Of a DNA stretch of 64,000 bases, positions 46,021-56,879 are shown in pieces (position 1 is the stretch's first letter; the number at the start of each line of letters is the position of its first letter). The position numbers and the translations under genes were made by a program. Source of the DNA: Dermacentor variabilis. Its lineage: Eukaryota; Arthropoda; Arachnida; Ixodida; Ixodidae. The stretch is from NCBI RefSeq assembly GCF_050947875.1, contig NW_027460346.1:682001-746000 (forward strand), given 5' to 3'. Below the pieces are notes generated by a model that was not told where the DNA came from, did no database searches, and saw only the letters and a program-made list of their open reading frames with translations.

Positions 46021-48355
46021 CATAAACGTTGCTTTTAGCATTATCGATGCTGTTATCAGCATATCTCGAAATTTTCAACATCACTGGGCCGCGCAACTAT
46101 CCCACAATAACACGCCTCCATAGAATGCAGCGACCCGTCCGTGGGAGCCCAGGAGAAAAAGCGTGGCGTGAACAGCCGGCGGGCGAGGAGAATTAAGGAG
46201 GGAAGCGCCGCGAGGAGGAGGATGTCGCTACTGTCTAATTATCAAGGGGTTTTAACGTGCTCTAAAACCCCTCCGTCTCCAAAAGTAGCGCCAACCGCTT
46301 CCCTCCTCTTCCGCTCTGCGCAACCTCGACGGTGGCGCCGCCCGTTCTGGCCCTGCCGTAGCAGACGACGGATAACACGCTACCGGAGGAAATCCGCCGA
46401 AACAGTTCGTTCGAGCCCTGCGGAGCAGTTTTTTCAATCGAGATCTGGCTTTGTCAGTCGATAACTGGCCTTAAGAATGTCATGTTGTAATTGCGGAAAA
46501 AGTAGAGAAAATGACCATTATTTAAGACGTAAAGCACGCGCAAGTTGCGAGTTCGTGTTGCTGAAACACGACGCATGCACGCGGTGTGCTCAAACACGCG
46601 CGTAATTACCAGAATTTCAGGTTTGGCAGCGTGAAAGTATGGGTACGTGGTTTCGTAGGTTCACATACGGTGCATATGACTCATGCGATACCCATTTACA
46701 TAATCGGACGCCTAAAAACGTTAACGCTAAGCAGTAAAAATGTTCATCCTTATCAGCAGGCCTGTGGTCCTTTGCGGCCTTTCTCTGCCATTATAATTCT
46801 GCACGCAAAACCTGCGAGCAGCCGCCGCTCATTCCTCCAATATTGAGGACGCGTCCGGCAGCAGCCGGGATAGAGGCGAAATGCAAGAGGCCTGTGGAGA
46901 GATTCCTCGTTGGTGTTCCGTAATTCTCCTCGCACGGGCGCGGTATGTTGCACCAGTCGCGGGCGCTTTTTCCGTTGCGGGGTGCTTTGGTAAACGCGAC
47001 GATAGATTGCATTTTTTTACAAGTATACTGCTCCAGGAGGGCACATGTAACGGCTGACAGGGGCCTCTGGAGAGCACGTGACATCACAAGTGTTCCCGTT
47101 GCCACTTTGCTGCCCTGGAGGCGCCGTCAGTAATACGAAATAATGACACGTTGTTACAACTAGTAAACAAAACCTAATAAAGAAATACAATCACGCCGAG
47201 GCGCCAACTTCTGGCGCAGCGCTACTGCACCCGCGTGAGAATTATTAAACGCCAACGAGCAATTTGCCGGCCCGCGTACAACTACGATCAAAGTGCACGT
47301 TAAACTTCCCCAGGTGACCTAAATAAAGTTATCCGGAGCCATTCACTACGACCTCCCTCATAGCTTTAGTCGCTTCGGGATTAAATCTATGACTAAAACT
47401 AAAGCTTCGGGATGTTATTCACCACAAATCAAATCAATACATGCGAGCGTACATTCGAAGTCATAGTAAGCCTTGCAAAAGCGTCGACAATGTATTAACT
47501 TCTGGTATAGCTCAAAACATAACATCAATAAGGTCGCTTTTATGTCACAGGCCAGCTGCAGATGCGTACACTTTCGCCGCAAGATGAAACTACACGAAAC
47601 AAGCAGAGCACATTCGAGAAAAACTCAAACACGCTAAGAACACGCACAGCGTGAACGCATACACTTTTTCGAAGTGGCAGGCGTCAACTAGCCTCAAAAG
47701 AAGAGGTTGTGAGGAACCGTGCCACTGCACAAAGCCGTGCGTCTTTTGCCACTTCCTCGAAGTCAGCCCGCCCGATCCTATGTATCCACACGTTTCTTCT
47801 TAGTGCGTTGCGCTTGCCGGATAGTAAAGAAAGAAGTCTTTTGCCGTCGCTGTTTCAGTTGCGGCAGCCGAAGGCGCAGCAGCAAGGCATCACAATTAAG
47901 TTCTTGTCCCTAACACCTCTATTTCTTCCGCTAACCCACTCTATCAGTCCGTTTGCGCGTACTTCACCTCTAGGCGCCTTCCTCCTCCAGCGCTCGCATC
48001 CCTCGTGGCGACACACATAATCTCGCCAATGTTACAGGCGCGGCATGTCCGCTTGCGTATAAAAAGATTCCGTATCGCTATGAGCAGCTGGACAGTCCTA
48101 AGCTTGGGTCTTCAAGAGGCGATAATTTGACGTAAAATTGACGTCCGGATATTTCCCGATTGTCAATGTGGTTGCGTTGACAGAAGGAATTAATTAATCT
48201 CTTTCAAGGTTCTCGGCTTGGTCGAATTCGGGCGTTCTAGGTCGATGCGGTGGGTAAACATGTGAAGCCTGTTAGTACGGCATGTCGCCAGCTGCGTAAC
48301 CAAAGAATTAAACCGAGGCCAGCGGCGTCTTAAACGACAGCGTCTCCCTCTTAGG
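46021..48355. other. No gene identified
   Basis: GC-rich patches near 46140-46450 and 46800-47130 give open frames on both strands with no domain. A 103-codon frame at 47709-48020 is unassigned. No clear repeat boundaries are visible. Confidence 0.4.
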
Positions 48356-48359
48356 CCAG

Positions 48360-48600
48360 ATGGATGGGTGGATGGATGGAAAAACATTCATCGAATCCAA
48401 TCAATATTATGAGGGGAGGATGTCACGGGTAGATGCCCCGTTCGAAGACTCCAGTGGCCGCCGCTGCTCGCCCAACTTGATCCAGGAGGCCACTTTGAGT
48501 CTCCAGGTCAGCTCGGGCAAGCACGGCCAACCAAGGCTCCCGCAACATCATGACTATAAGAGGTGAACATGCCTCCATTGGCATTTTCTGGCATTTCCAT
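48360..48600 (-). pseudogene. LINE-like 3' terminal fragment
   Basis: Minus-strand reading gives MLREPWLAVLARADLETQSG and LLDQVGRAAAATGVFERG, followed by a short 3' region (GATGAATGTTTTTCCATCC) ending in a CATCCATC simple tail. This is the C-terminal end plus tail of a tick retroelement. I recognise the wording but cannot fix the clade. At 48735-48880 (+) VKSLAYIPLIRSVIEYA resembles the L-A-Y-x-x-L-V-R-P-x-L-E-Y-A segment of CR1-like LINEs. Confidence 0.5.
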
Positions 48601-48904
48601 GTTACGCGCTCTACATCGCTCTCGACTCCTACCAAGGACATTGGTTTGTATGTTCACTCGATTTATGAGATGCAACCTACCACAATATGGGTATGTATTC
48701 AACTGCAGTTGTCTAAGACTACACGCCTCTTCCACTTTCAGTATTCTATGCGGTGGGGCATACCGCTGTCTTCTATTACGTTGATGATCTAGTATATATG
48801 CACAGTGCTATTTCCGATGTAAAGAGTCTCGCATACATACCTCTCATAAGGTCAGTAATAGAATATGCAAAAAGTTACAGTGACGTTTCACTTAGTGAAT
48901 GGGG

Positions 48905-49060
48905 ATGGCGCGCAAGCGTATGGGTGCTATGGGCGTCTTGCGCTGGAGTTTGAGGTATAGTAGCGGCGCCTGGTGGCGGCGCGCGAAACGTTATCTGGGT
49001 AGTACCGGCTTGGGTAGTATTGAGCCCTGGCTGTGGCGAAGCACGTTTCTAGCCCGGGTT
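48905..49060 (+). repeat. Repeat shared in inverted orientation with about 51050-51205
   Basis: GTGCTATGGG-GTCTTGC, GGCGCCTGGTGG, CTGGGTAGTACC--GCTTGGGTAG and GAAGCACGTTT occur here. Their inverted counterparts lie at 51200 down to 51085. The copy here precedes the THAP fragment. Confidence 0.55.
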
Positions 49061-49194
49061 TAGCGTCGATGCGCACTTTCTTCTGCCCTGTTGCGAGTGC
49101 GAAAAGGCTCGTCACTACTCGCAGACCATGCTGACCACGCTGCGAGCTGGCCGCAGCCTATAGTTTAACGAAAACGAACTCTCCGTGAGACGTA

Positions 49195-49425
49195 ATGCTG
49201 GAAGCAGAAGGAATCGGCGACGCTGATCCGGAGAGCCCTAGCTCAGCCTCGAAAAAGCGTCACCGTCGTTACTTCTGTGTCGTGGACTGCCATGAACAAG
49301 AAGGCGTGAATCCCAACATCAGATTCTACCGTTTTCCTTCAAGGCCTCGCGAAGCGGAGCGTCGGGCGCGTTGGATATATCTGCAGTCCGTCGCGCTGGA
49401 TAAGCGAAACTTCGCGCCATGCTGA
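49195..49425 (+). pseudogene. THAP-type zinc-finger fragment, frameshifted
   Basis: The ORF starts MLEAEGIGDADPESPSSASK and then RRYFCVVDCHEQEG. The two Cys are the first half of the C2CH THAP finger. IRFYRFPSRPREAERRARWI follows, the conserved F-x-x-F-P...W core. The expected S-A-V-R-R-A-G continues one base out of frame at about 49380, showing a frameshift. Further on, ICVRKF (49457 onward) may be the C-x2-H-F end with His changed to Lys. THAP fingers bind DNA and occur in host regulators and P-element-like transposases. A single domesticated gene or a repeat-borne copy cannot be told apart here. Confidence 0.6.
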
Positions 49426-49429
49426 CTGC

Positions 49430-50050
49430 TTCACCTGTCTTGAAGCTTGCTTGATTATCTGCGTTCGAAAATTTGGTCTTTTACACCTACAGTCCCGAGG
49501 GCACACCGACATAGCAGCAGGCATGGCTGGTGATTCACGATTGGAGACCCGGCCACAGCGACAATTAACAATTCGACTGGTGCGAACTGGTGAAGTGACC
49601 AGGTGTGTGCGAATGACCACAAATGGTCGGGCTGATTCGGTGACAATTAGCTACCCCACTATGAGCAGCACAGGTTAGAGAGTCAAAAGTGATCATCCTT
49701 GACCTCAAACCAGCACGTTGAGGCAGCGCAGCATAGGTAGTATTAATTACAGCACATCGATGTTCGCACGTACGTTACTGCGAGCTCATATGCATTACAT
49801 CAGTTATTTATCAGTTGATAAAGCGACAGGTGGCCGCTACTACAGCGCAGGCATAACTATTTGTCTAGCGGCATGCAGTCAACAAAAATTGCAGGAGGCC
49901 CGCCGTTTCGCAGCATGTCGAAACACCGATACCGTCGCGGCGCGTACGATCGTGCGCTCGAGCAGTTCCGTACACATGATTTCTGCTTTTCTCTGCTGTG
50001 AATTCATTTATAGCAAGCATTTCCTCGCGTTTGTGCGCCTTAATCTAGCA
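49430..50050. other. No further gene seen
   Basis: Open frames at 49451-49678 and 49718-50089 have no recognised domain beyond the possible THAP tail. Confidence 0.4.
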
Positions 50051-50054
50051 GCGT

Positions 50055-50862
50055 TGTCAGGATTGGGGGCTCAATCCCATCGCTCGTGATCCGTTGTCAA
50101 GATTGGAGTCCGGCATGAATTCGAAGGTAGCTGGCCCATGCCGTCGTCCAACTTATCCACGCTGAGGACGTTGATGAAGGGAAGAACTGCTTCTCACCGA
50201 GAACGAGGAATATGGGTTTATTTACAGTATTTAAATCAGTCTAACATGACTACTTAAGAAAAAGTGCATCAGTCTAACATTACTGCTCAAGAGAAAGTGT
50301 GTCAGTCCAACATGACTGCTCAAGAGAAAGTGTATCGAACATCCGCACAACAGCAGTTTTTAAACACTCGGTCCGTCGGCGATACAAGGCGGCGAATGTT
50401 CGTGTTTCATCGCAAAACTAGCCGCCTCCCGCAGGACGGCTTACGCACACAAAGGCACACACGTTCTAGCCCACACACACAAAGGCTCACACGTTCGAGT
50501 GTCCGGAACCGACGTCAGAGGGGAGCCGTTCCGGGTAGCTCGGAGCCATTCTGGGTAGCTCGTTGTCCTGCGTCCCGGTCGGCGCGTGGGAAGCAACAAA
50601 AAACGGCTTTCCCGCGGCAGCTCGCGCACGCGTAGCAGATCAGGTCCACGCTGGGGAGTTCGGGCACAATAGTTCAAGAGTTCGTCCGCCGAACTCATTC
50701 CGTCACGACGGCGATGGGGCTAGAGGATGGCGGCGGTTTTCAGCACAAAGCCCGCTTCGTCGAACGCATCCTAGCTGAAGCGACGGAGAGTGGGGGATGC
50801 GCGTCTTGTTCCCCAGTCGTAATTGGGTGGCAATCCTGCATTGCAGCTCGCCATTCTTAACA
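50055..50862 (-). mobile_element. Solo LTR, 808 bp, with 4-bp target duplication
   Basis: On the + strand it begins TGTCAGGATTGG and ends CCATTCTTAACA, i.e. TG...CA with imperfect terminal inversion. It is flanked by GCGT at 50051-50054 and 50863-50866. Minus-strand reading has GTTTAAAAACTG (TATA-like) and TGTAAATAAACCC (poly-A signal) in the right order for an LTR. It includes three 33-bp tandem units at 50237-50335. No internal region remains, as expected after LTR-LTR recombination. Confidence 0.78.
50237..50335 (-). repeat. Three 33-bp tandem repeats in the solo LTR
   Basis: Units start at 50237, 50270 and 50303. Each reads CAGTC-AACAT-ACT then GCTCAAGAGAAAGTG with minor changes. They lie between the TATA-like and poly-A motifs on the minus strand, i.e. 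in the likely R/U3 boundary region. Confidence 0.88.
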
Positions 50863-51204
50863 GCGTGCAAACCTTACCTGAAGTTCAACTTCGTACGCGA
50901 CTCGCTTCACTTGCGATTGACACCGCGCTAAAACTTCGCCGCTTATTTCTTGAACGGCGTACACGTATTCGGCGTTGCATAATTTATTGCCTTTACGCAA
51001 CGTGCCACCCCTGAAAAAAATCTTCGGCGTCCAATATTCGCTGCAAGCCGTGGTATACAAAACCGAAAGTGGCGGGTCCATATTGTAAACGTGCTTTCCG
51101 AAGCAGACGACCGAGCTTGGTACTACCCAGTTCAGGACAGAGGGCGCTTTTGAGCACCATTTTCGCAGCGCCCCTGGGCAATGCAAGAGCCCCATAGCAC
51201 ACAC
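50857..51204 (-). other. 115-codon ORF of unknown identity
   Basis: The open frame begins MCAMGLLHCPGALRKWCSKA and includes SSVVCFGKHVYNMDPPLSVL and YVYAVQEISGEVLARCQSQV. It looks more protein-like than most frames here and overlaps the inverted repeat shared with 48905-49060. I recognise no domain. It may be a transposon or host fragment, or chance. Confidence 0.25.
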
Positions 51205-51715
51205 GACGCTATCGGTCCTCCTTGTGCCTTGACGCCTGCACGGTCCGCATCACAGGGTTCGCGCTCCAGCGCCACACGCAGCAGCCTCCGGAATAGAACG
51301 CCGCGTTGTAAACGTGTGCTTACTATTTAAGTTACCTAGCATGGTTTCAGCGCGCACAGGCAAACTGGAAGCGAGCGCACTCGATGACCGCGGACACTTG
51401 CTGTCAAAATGGCGGCGTGAGGAATCGCGGCAGCAGCAGCGAACGAAGTGAACTTCGTTCTGTCTATCGCTTGCGCAAACTCAGCAGTGAGAAAACAGCG
51501 GTGAGAACACAATGCGCGCAAACCTACGATCCGTCGGCGCACCGAAACTCGGCCCCCAAAGCAGATCTTTTTCAAGATAAAGCGCGCGCGACGGCGCCCG
51601 GCCGAAGTGCAACGGCCGTTGTACTTCGGCCGTTGTGCCGGGAGAGTGGATCTCCATCCGTTCCCCCGTTTCTACGGTGCAAAGCGCGCGGCGGAATACG
51701 GCGCGCTTCCTCCAC

Positions 51716-51795
51716 TTGCGCACGCGAGATTATTGAGTCGCCACCGTCGGCTCACTGTCGCACGCTTTCACTCGCACACACAGCGTAGGGCCCGT
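51716..51795 (+). repeat. Dispersed GACGGC repeat, copy 5 (5' part only)
   Basis: CACGCGAGATTATTGAGTCG, CGTCGGCTCACTGTCGCACG and CTTTCACTCGCACACACAGC match the 5' half of copy 4. The GACGGC core and A-tail are missing. It lies next to a run of about 17 A at 51841-51857. Confidence 0.55.
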
Positions 51796-51859
51796 AAAGA
51801 CGACGTCACAACGAGACGAACCCACTACGTGTGCGTCGCAAAAAAAAAAAAAAAAAACC

Positions 51860-52755
51860 AGTAGCGACTGCCAGAGGAGACCAATCCAGCGCGCATCCGC
51901 CTACCTTCTTCCTCCGCGACGCTTCGCCTAGTTTCTCCATCTCCACTTCGTTCAACGTTACCTACAGATTCCTCTAGGTGGCTGTACTTTGCCGCGCGCT
52001 GAGTGCTCTGCTTCGTACAATCCCCGGCGCGCAATTTTTTCCCCTCCAGGCGCCTTGCTGGTTCGATTGCATCGCGGCAGCTGATTTGGAGAGCTAGCCA
52101 GTCACGCTTGCGCGTAGCAGCATGGGACTCACACACAGCAATCAACTGCCTCAAGCTTGAAAAGATTCAACCCTGTGCTTCATGAGTTGTATTTAATAAA
52201 TATTCCCCAGCCCAAGTGTGCAAACAAGGTCAATTACCGGTCCTGGAAGCAAGGGCCCCATGGGAAAAATTGAAACTCCTTCACCAAGTAGGTTAGGATA
52301 AACAAATCACAATATTTTGAAATCAAAACTAACGAAACAGCCAGACATCCCCACAGTAAGTTCATTCCAGTACCGGGTTTCAGAAATGACTGCTTTAGGT
52401 TCAGCTATTTTCCTCGCACTTATAAAGATAGGAACGTTCTCCCAGACTCCGCTGTATCATTTTCCTCATTTACCGAATACCTTTATAATATTGAGCATGT
52501 GTTTGCTACTGAGAACGAACAGTAGGACTGTATTGCCTGTGTGAAGTGAACTGGTGTTTTTGTGCCTTGATGATATTTCGTTGTTTTGTTTTGTGGCAAG
52601 AAATTGAACTTTCGAACTGCCGTATGTTCCTTTATATTTCTGTTGAATATCCGCCCATATTTGCAGTTCGCACTTAGTATTATACTAAAATTTGTCCTTT
52701 GCCACTCCTGTTATAGCCCCTCTGGGATTTACAGTATCAATAAATGAAACCAAAT
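51860..52755. other. No gene seen
   Basis: AT-rich sequence with AATAAA-like motifs near 52740 and short open frames only. Confidence 0.45.
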
Positions 52756-52759
52756 AAAA

Positions 52760-54206
52760 TGAAATGATGTTCTAGTAAATCGCGAGCAATGTGTGGCTCG
52801 TATTGCTGATCTCCGTCGTTCTTCGTTCGGTTTGTTAAATCGCGAGCTAAAATGTGCGCCCACTGATTACCCGAGATACTGTCGTGGCCTGAGCACCAGA
52901 TTATAGCATGGTCGTGTTTTAGCCTGTCACCCAGTATTTTCCTGGCACCTTTCGGTAGTCTAGTATGTAGAAACCCTCTACAGGCCTCTTACGAATCGGA
53001 TAGGATTAAGTCATCAGTATTTTCGGCCTCTTTGGTACTAATGGCTGGCGCAATAACCGCTGCTTCGCCGTTGTGGTGCAGGTCTTTTTAGTGAAGGCTA
53101 CTACAGCTCGTATGGTATGTTTCATATGTTGAACAGCTGCTATCAGGCAGCCCTCACTTGATTTGGCTGCATCGGTGTAGACCATCTCCTAACTCCGCTG
53201 AAATCGTTTTTGAAGCTGTTGTGCTCTAGCCTTTCTTCTCGCCCCGTAGTACAATTTTCTGATGTTCCGCGGGTTGGGAGAGATGGTTATGCGTTGTCAT
53301 GTTGCACTAGCCATTGTAGTTATGTGCTCCCTACAGTATTATGGTCTTGTGGGGTAGCCTAATCCAATTAGGGTATCCCTGCCTACCTGTGTGAGACATA
53401 GTCGCTCATTTTGTGAAAGAATAGTTGCTGCTTTCTGCTCTTCGAAAGTGTTGTACACATCTAGCCTTTGTACTTTCTCATTTGGCTCGTTCGTCGGTAT
53501 TCCAAGGGCTGGTTTATATGCTCTTCGTCGATCTCTTTAATTTCCGTTCGTGTGAGCTCCTTATATATGTGACCCTACTGAGGATGAAGGCCTGCAACAA
53601 CCATATGTTTTTACCTTCAGAGAGCCGCTTGCGCTTCCTTGTTTTCCTATGAATCATTCGAGCTCTCAGATTTATGAGTTCAATAGTGTGGCTTGCACTC
53701 TTGTTGCTTTGAAGCCATAAGCCTAAGATTCTCATCGTTTGTCTCTCCGGCAGCATTTAATCTGCTATATATAATTGCATGACTCTTTATTGCTAGAATG
53801 TTGGCCATGGTCGGATAAACTCTGATTTATCCGCTGCACATTCCCTGTCATTTCCTTCGGCAAAGGCCTGTATTGCATTTATCGCTTCTTGCAAGGTTTG
53901 CCCCTTCTTCTCTAATGAGCCTTTATTAACCCATAGAGCAATGTTATCTGCATATTGTGCAAATTGCTTCTTTGCTAGCCGGTTCATTCTCATATTAAAG
54001 AGAAGCGGTGAGAAGACTGCTCCTTGGGGAGTTCCTTTCTTGGGCATTTGAAGTTTATAGGAGCTGATGTTCTTCATGCCAACTATTGCTCTACAGTTTA
54101 ATAAAAACAATTTTACGTAGTGAAAACCTCGTGTTCCACATTGCAAAGATTGCAGTTCTTCCATTATCGCCTTGTGGAAGATGTCGAAAGTAGAAACCTG
54201 TAGGCA
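52760..54206 (-). mobile_element. I-type LINE fragment (RT and RNase H)
   Basis: 53793-54206 encodes STFDIFHKAIMEELQSLQCG, MPKKGTPQGAVFSPLLFNMR and FAQYADNIALWVNKGSLEKK, the RT palm with Y-A-D-D changed to Y-A-D-N. 53514-53756 continues RILGLWLQSNKSASHTIELI and LLQAFILSRVTYIRSSHERK. RNase H-like text (ILSDSxEACRGFL, then HDSISGNQWAH) is scattered to about 52790 with many stops. It is truncated at its 5' end where it meets the RTE LINE. Confidence 0.8.
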
Positions 54207-56000
54207 AGATCTCCCTAGTAACAAAGTACCTAATAAAGAAGCAAGAAAGAATGAAAGTGTCCTCAAGAGATAAGATAGAATTTAGGGAACTGTCAAAACT
54301 GATCAACAAGGAGAAAATAAGTCATATTCCAAACAATAACGTGAGAAAAACTGAAGAAGCCGTAAAAAATGGAGCCAGCCTGAAATCAGTCAGAAAGAAA
54401 CTTGGCATAGGACAAACCAAGATTTATGCACTGAAAGACAAGCAGGGTAATATCATCAGCAATCTTGAAGATATAGTAAAAGCACTGGAGGAATTCTATA
54501 TTTACCTGTACAGCGCCCAGAGGACTCAGGATAACTCCATTCGAAACAGTAATGAATAGGATAGAGAAACTCCTATAACTAGCGATGAGGTCAGAAGAGC
54601 CTTGCAAGACATGAAACGGGGAAGAGCGGCAGGAGAAGATGGAATAACCGTCGATTTATTCAAAGATGGAGGAGACATAATGCTTATAAAACTGGCGACT
54701 CTGTACGACGTGTCTATCAACTGCAAGGGTCCCAGCAAACTGGAAGAATGCAAACATTATACTATTCCACAAAAAGGGAGACGTTAAAGAATTGAAAAAT
54801 TATAGGCCCATTAGCTTACTCCCTGTATTATATAAAATATTCACCAAGATAATCTCCAATAAAATAATGGCAACACTGGACTTTAGCCAACTATGGGTAC
54901 AGGCAGGTTTCAGGAAGGGATACTCTACAATGGATCACATCCATGTCATCAATCAGGTAATCGAGACGTCCGCAGAGTACAATCAGCCTCTATATATGGC
55001 TTTCATAGATTCCGAAAAGGTATTTTATTCAGTAAAGATATCAGCACTCCTAGAGGCATTACGTAATCAAGGATTACAGACCACTTACGTAAATATCCTG
55101 GATGTACTGAGATCCCACAACTACCCTAATTCTCCACAAAAAAGGAGGACGCTACCTATAAAGAAAGACGTTAGACAAGGAGACAGAATCTCTCCAAGGC
55201 TATTCACTGCGTGCTTGGAAGAAATATTCAAGCTATTAAATTGGGAAGGCTTAGGAGGAAGGATCGACGGCGAATACCTCAGCAACCTTCGGTTTGCCGA
55301 TGACGTTGTTCTATTTAGCAGCACTGTAGACGAGTTCCAACAAATGATTGAGGACCTTAACAGAGAAATTGTAAGAGTGGGGTTGAAGATTGATGTGCAG
55401 AAGACAAAGATAATGATGAATAGCCGGGCAAGGGAACAATAATAATAATAATAATTGGGGTTTTACGTGCCAAAACCACTTTCTGATTATGAGGCACGCC
55501 GTAGTGGAGGACTCCGGAAATTTTGACCACCTGGGGTTCTTTAACGTGCACCTAAATCTAAGCACACGGGTGTTTTCGCATTTCGCCCCCATCGAAATGC
55601 GGCCGCCGTGGCCGGGATTCGATCCCGCGACCTCGTGTTCAGCAGCCCAACACCATAGCCACTGAGCAACCACGGCGGGTGGCAAGGGAACAAGAGTTCA
55701 AGGTTGCCAGTGAGCTCCAGAGTCTGTAAAGGAGTACGTTTACCTAGGTCAAATAATCATAGAGAACCCTGATCATGGGAAGGAAATTCATAGAATAAAA
55801 ATGCGTTGGATCGCATACGGCAGACATTGTCAGCTCCTGACTGCAAGGTTACCGTTATCATTGAAAAGGGAGGTGTATAATCAGTGCATTTTACCGGTGC
55901 TGACATATGGAGCAGAGTCTTGGAGACTGACAAAGAAGCTTGAGAACAAGGACTGCACAAAGAGCGATGGAACGAAGAATGCTAGGCATAACCTTGAGAC
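54207..56000 (+). mobile_element. RTE-type LINE with reverse transcriptase, interrupted by a SINE
   Basis: 54251-54559 gives the linker (FRELSKLINKEKISHIPNNN, KIYALKDKQGNIISNLEDIV). 54602-54787 gives RGRAAGEDGITVDLFKDGG. 54792-55442 is a 216-codon RT block: LKNYRPISLLPVLYKIFTKI, QAGFRKGYSTMDHIHVINQV, MAFIDSEKVFYSVK (D-x-E-K-A-F-D-S box; final Asp is Tyr), VRQGDRISPRLFTACLEEIF and LRFADDVVLFSS. A SINE splits the following domain at 55440-55680. The C-terminus resumes with EYVYLGQ- and SWRLTKKLENK-like text, ending against the Penelope fragment. It is the best-preserved RTE polymerase here. Confidence 0.85.
55440..55680 (-). mobile_element. Young tRNA-derived SINE, 13-bp target duplication
   Basis: Its ends are flanked by GGCAAGGGAACAA at 55427-55439 and 55681-55693. 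On the minus strand it opens with tRNA-like text (CCGTGGTTGCTCAGTGGCTA, A box). A B-box region follows (CGCGGGATCGAATCCCGGCC), then a body (GTGCACGTTAAAGAACCCCA, CCTCATAATCAGAAAGTGG) and a (TTA)n tail at 55440-55455. The structure is that of a pol III SINE mobilised by a LINE. Ruka-type SINEs of ixodid ticks have the same organisation (named from memory). An old copy lies at 42290. Confidence 0.9.
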
Positions 56001-56002
56001 TG

Positions 56003-56870
56003 AGGAAGGCAGGCTAGTTGGTGGTCGATATTTGAATGCATAACGTAACCGCGCAAAGGACAACGGACGACGAAGGAAACACACTGCCACAAGCGCGGAA
56101 CTTCAACTCAGATTTACTCCAGGAATGTCACATGCATCATATATCATACATCATACATGCATCATAATCACACTTGATAATCATCACACAACGATGACTC
56201 AACATTAGCCTGCGGGCGTGAATGGCACAAATTTCTATGTAAATAATTGAGCTCTTCTTCACTCAGTGACACTGAAGAGCTGCTTACGCAGCTGCCAGAT
56301 TGCATTTTTACAAAGTATGCTTCATTGATTTGTCGGCTCAGTTGTGATGCAAACATCTTCAATACTTTTGCGTCGCGGAACCTAGGCATGCAATTACGAC
56401 AGTGGTGACAATGGTCGGCCAGTTTGCCACCCCCGCCAATCCTCCAACCCCTGCGCGGTGCTCTCTGCAGTCTGATGTTTAACACCGTGCCGTCTGCCCT
56501 ATGTAGCTGTTGCCATATGAAAGGGGTATCTGGTACACTAACCCTATTCTGCTTGGGACGAACCTGTCAACGTGCTTGATATTGCATTCATTCCTTTTCT
56601 TCCTTCCCTGCACGATGTTGCACATGCCCGCCAGTTTCTTGGGCGCCGCAAAAACAACCGGGACTTCACATTTTCCAGCCACCTTTCTGGGGCGGTGAGA
56701 GATTTGGTGGTAGTGTGGAATGGGGGGGGAGGGGGCAACAGGTCTCCGGCGTAGTGGCTCTTCGTTTGGGCGGAGCTCTGATGGGCCCCGCGCTTCCTTG
56801 GCAAGGGCTTCTAGCACCGAGGTGACCACCTCACAGTGAAATCCTGCACTGTGCAGTTTTTCCGTTGCGG
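56003..56870 (-). mobile_element. Penelope-like element, 3' fragment with GIY-YIG domain
   Basis: 56479-56860 encodes EVPVVFAAPKKLAGMCNIVQ and VYQIPLSYGNSYIGQTARC (GIY-YIG; the usual Cys-Gly is Tyr-Gly). 56168-56485 completes the nuclease-associated tail (CRNCMPRFRDAKVLKMFASQ, INEAYFVKMQSG, SVSLSEEELNYLHR). The 3' part runs to the RTE LINE boundary near 56003. It is a different lineage from the pair at 29973-31775. Confidence 0.8.
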
Positions 56871-56879
56871 CTCTCCGCC

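Noticed and set aside
55600..55680. tRNA gene on the minus strand
   Set aside because: The A and B boxes belong to the head of a SINE with its own tail and a 13-bp target duplication. It is not a free-standing tRNA gene.
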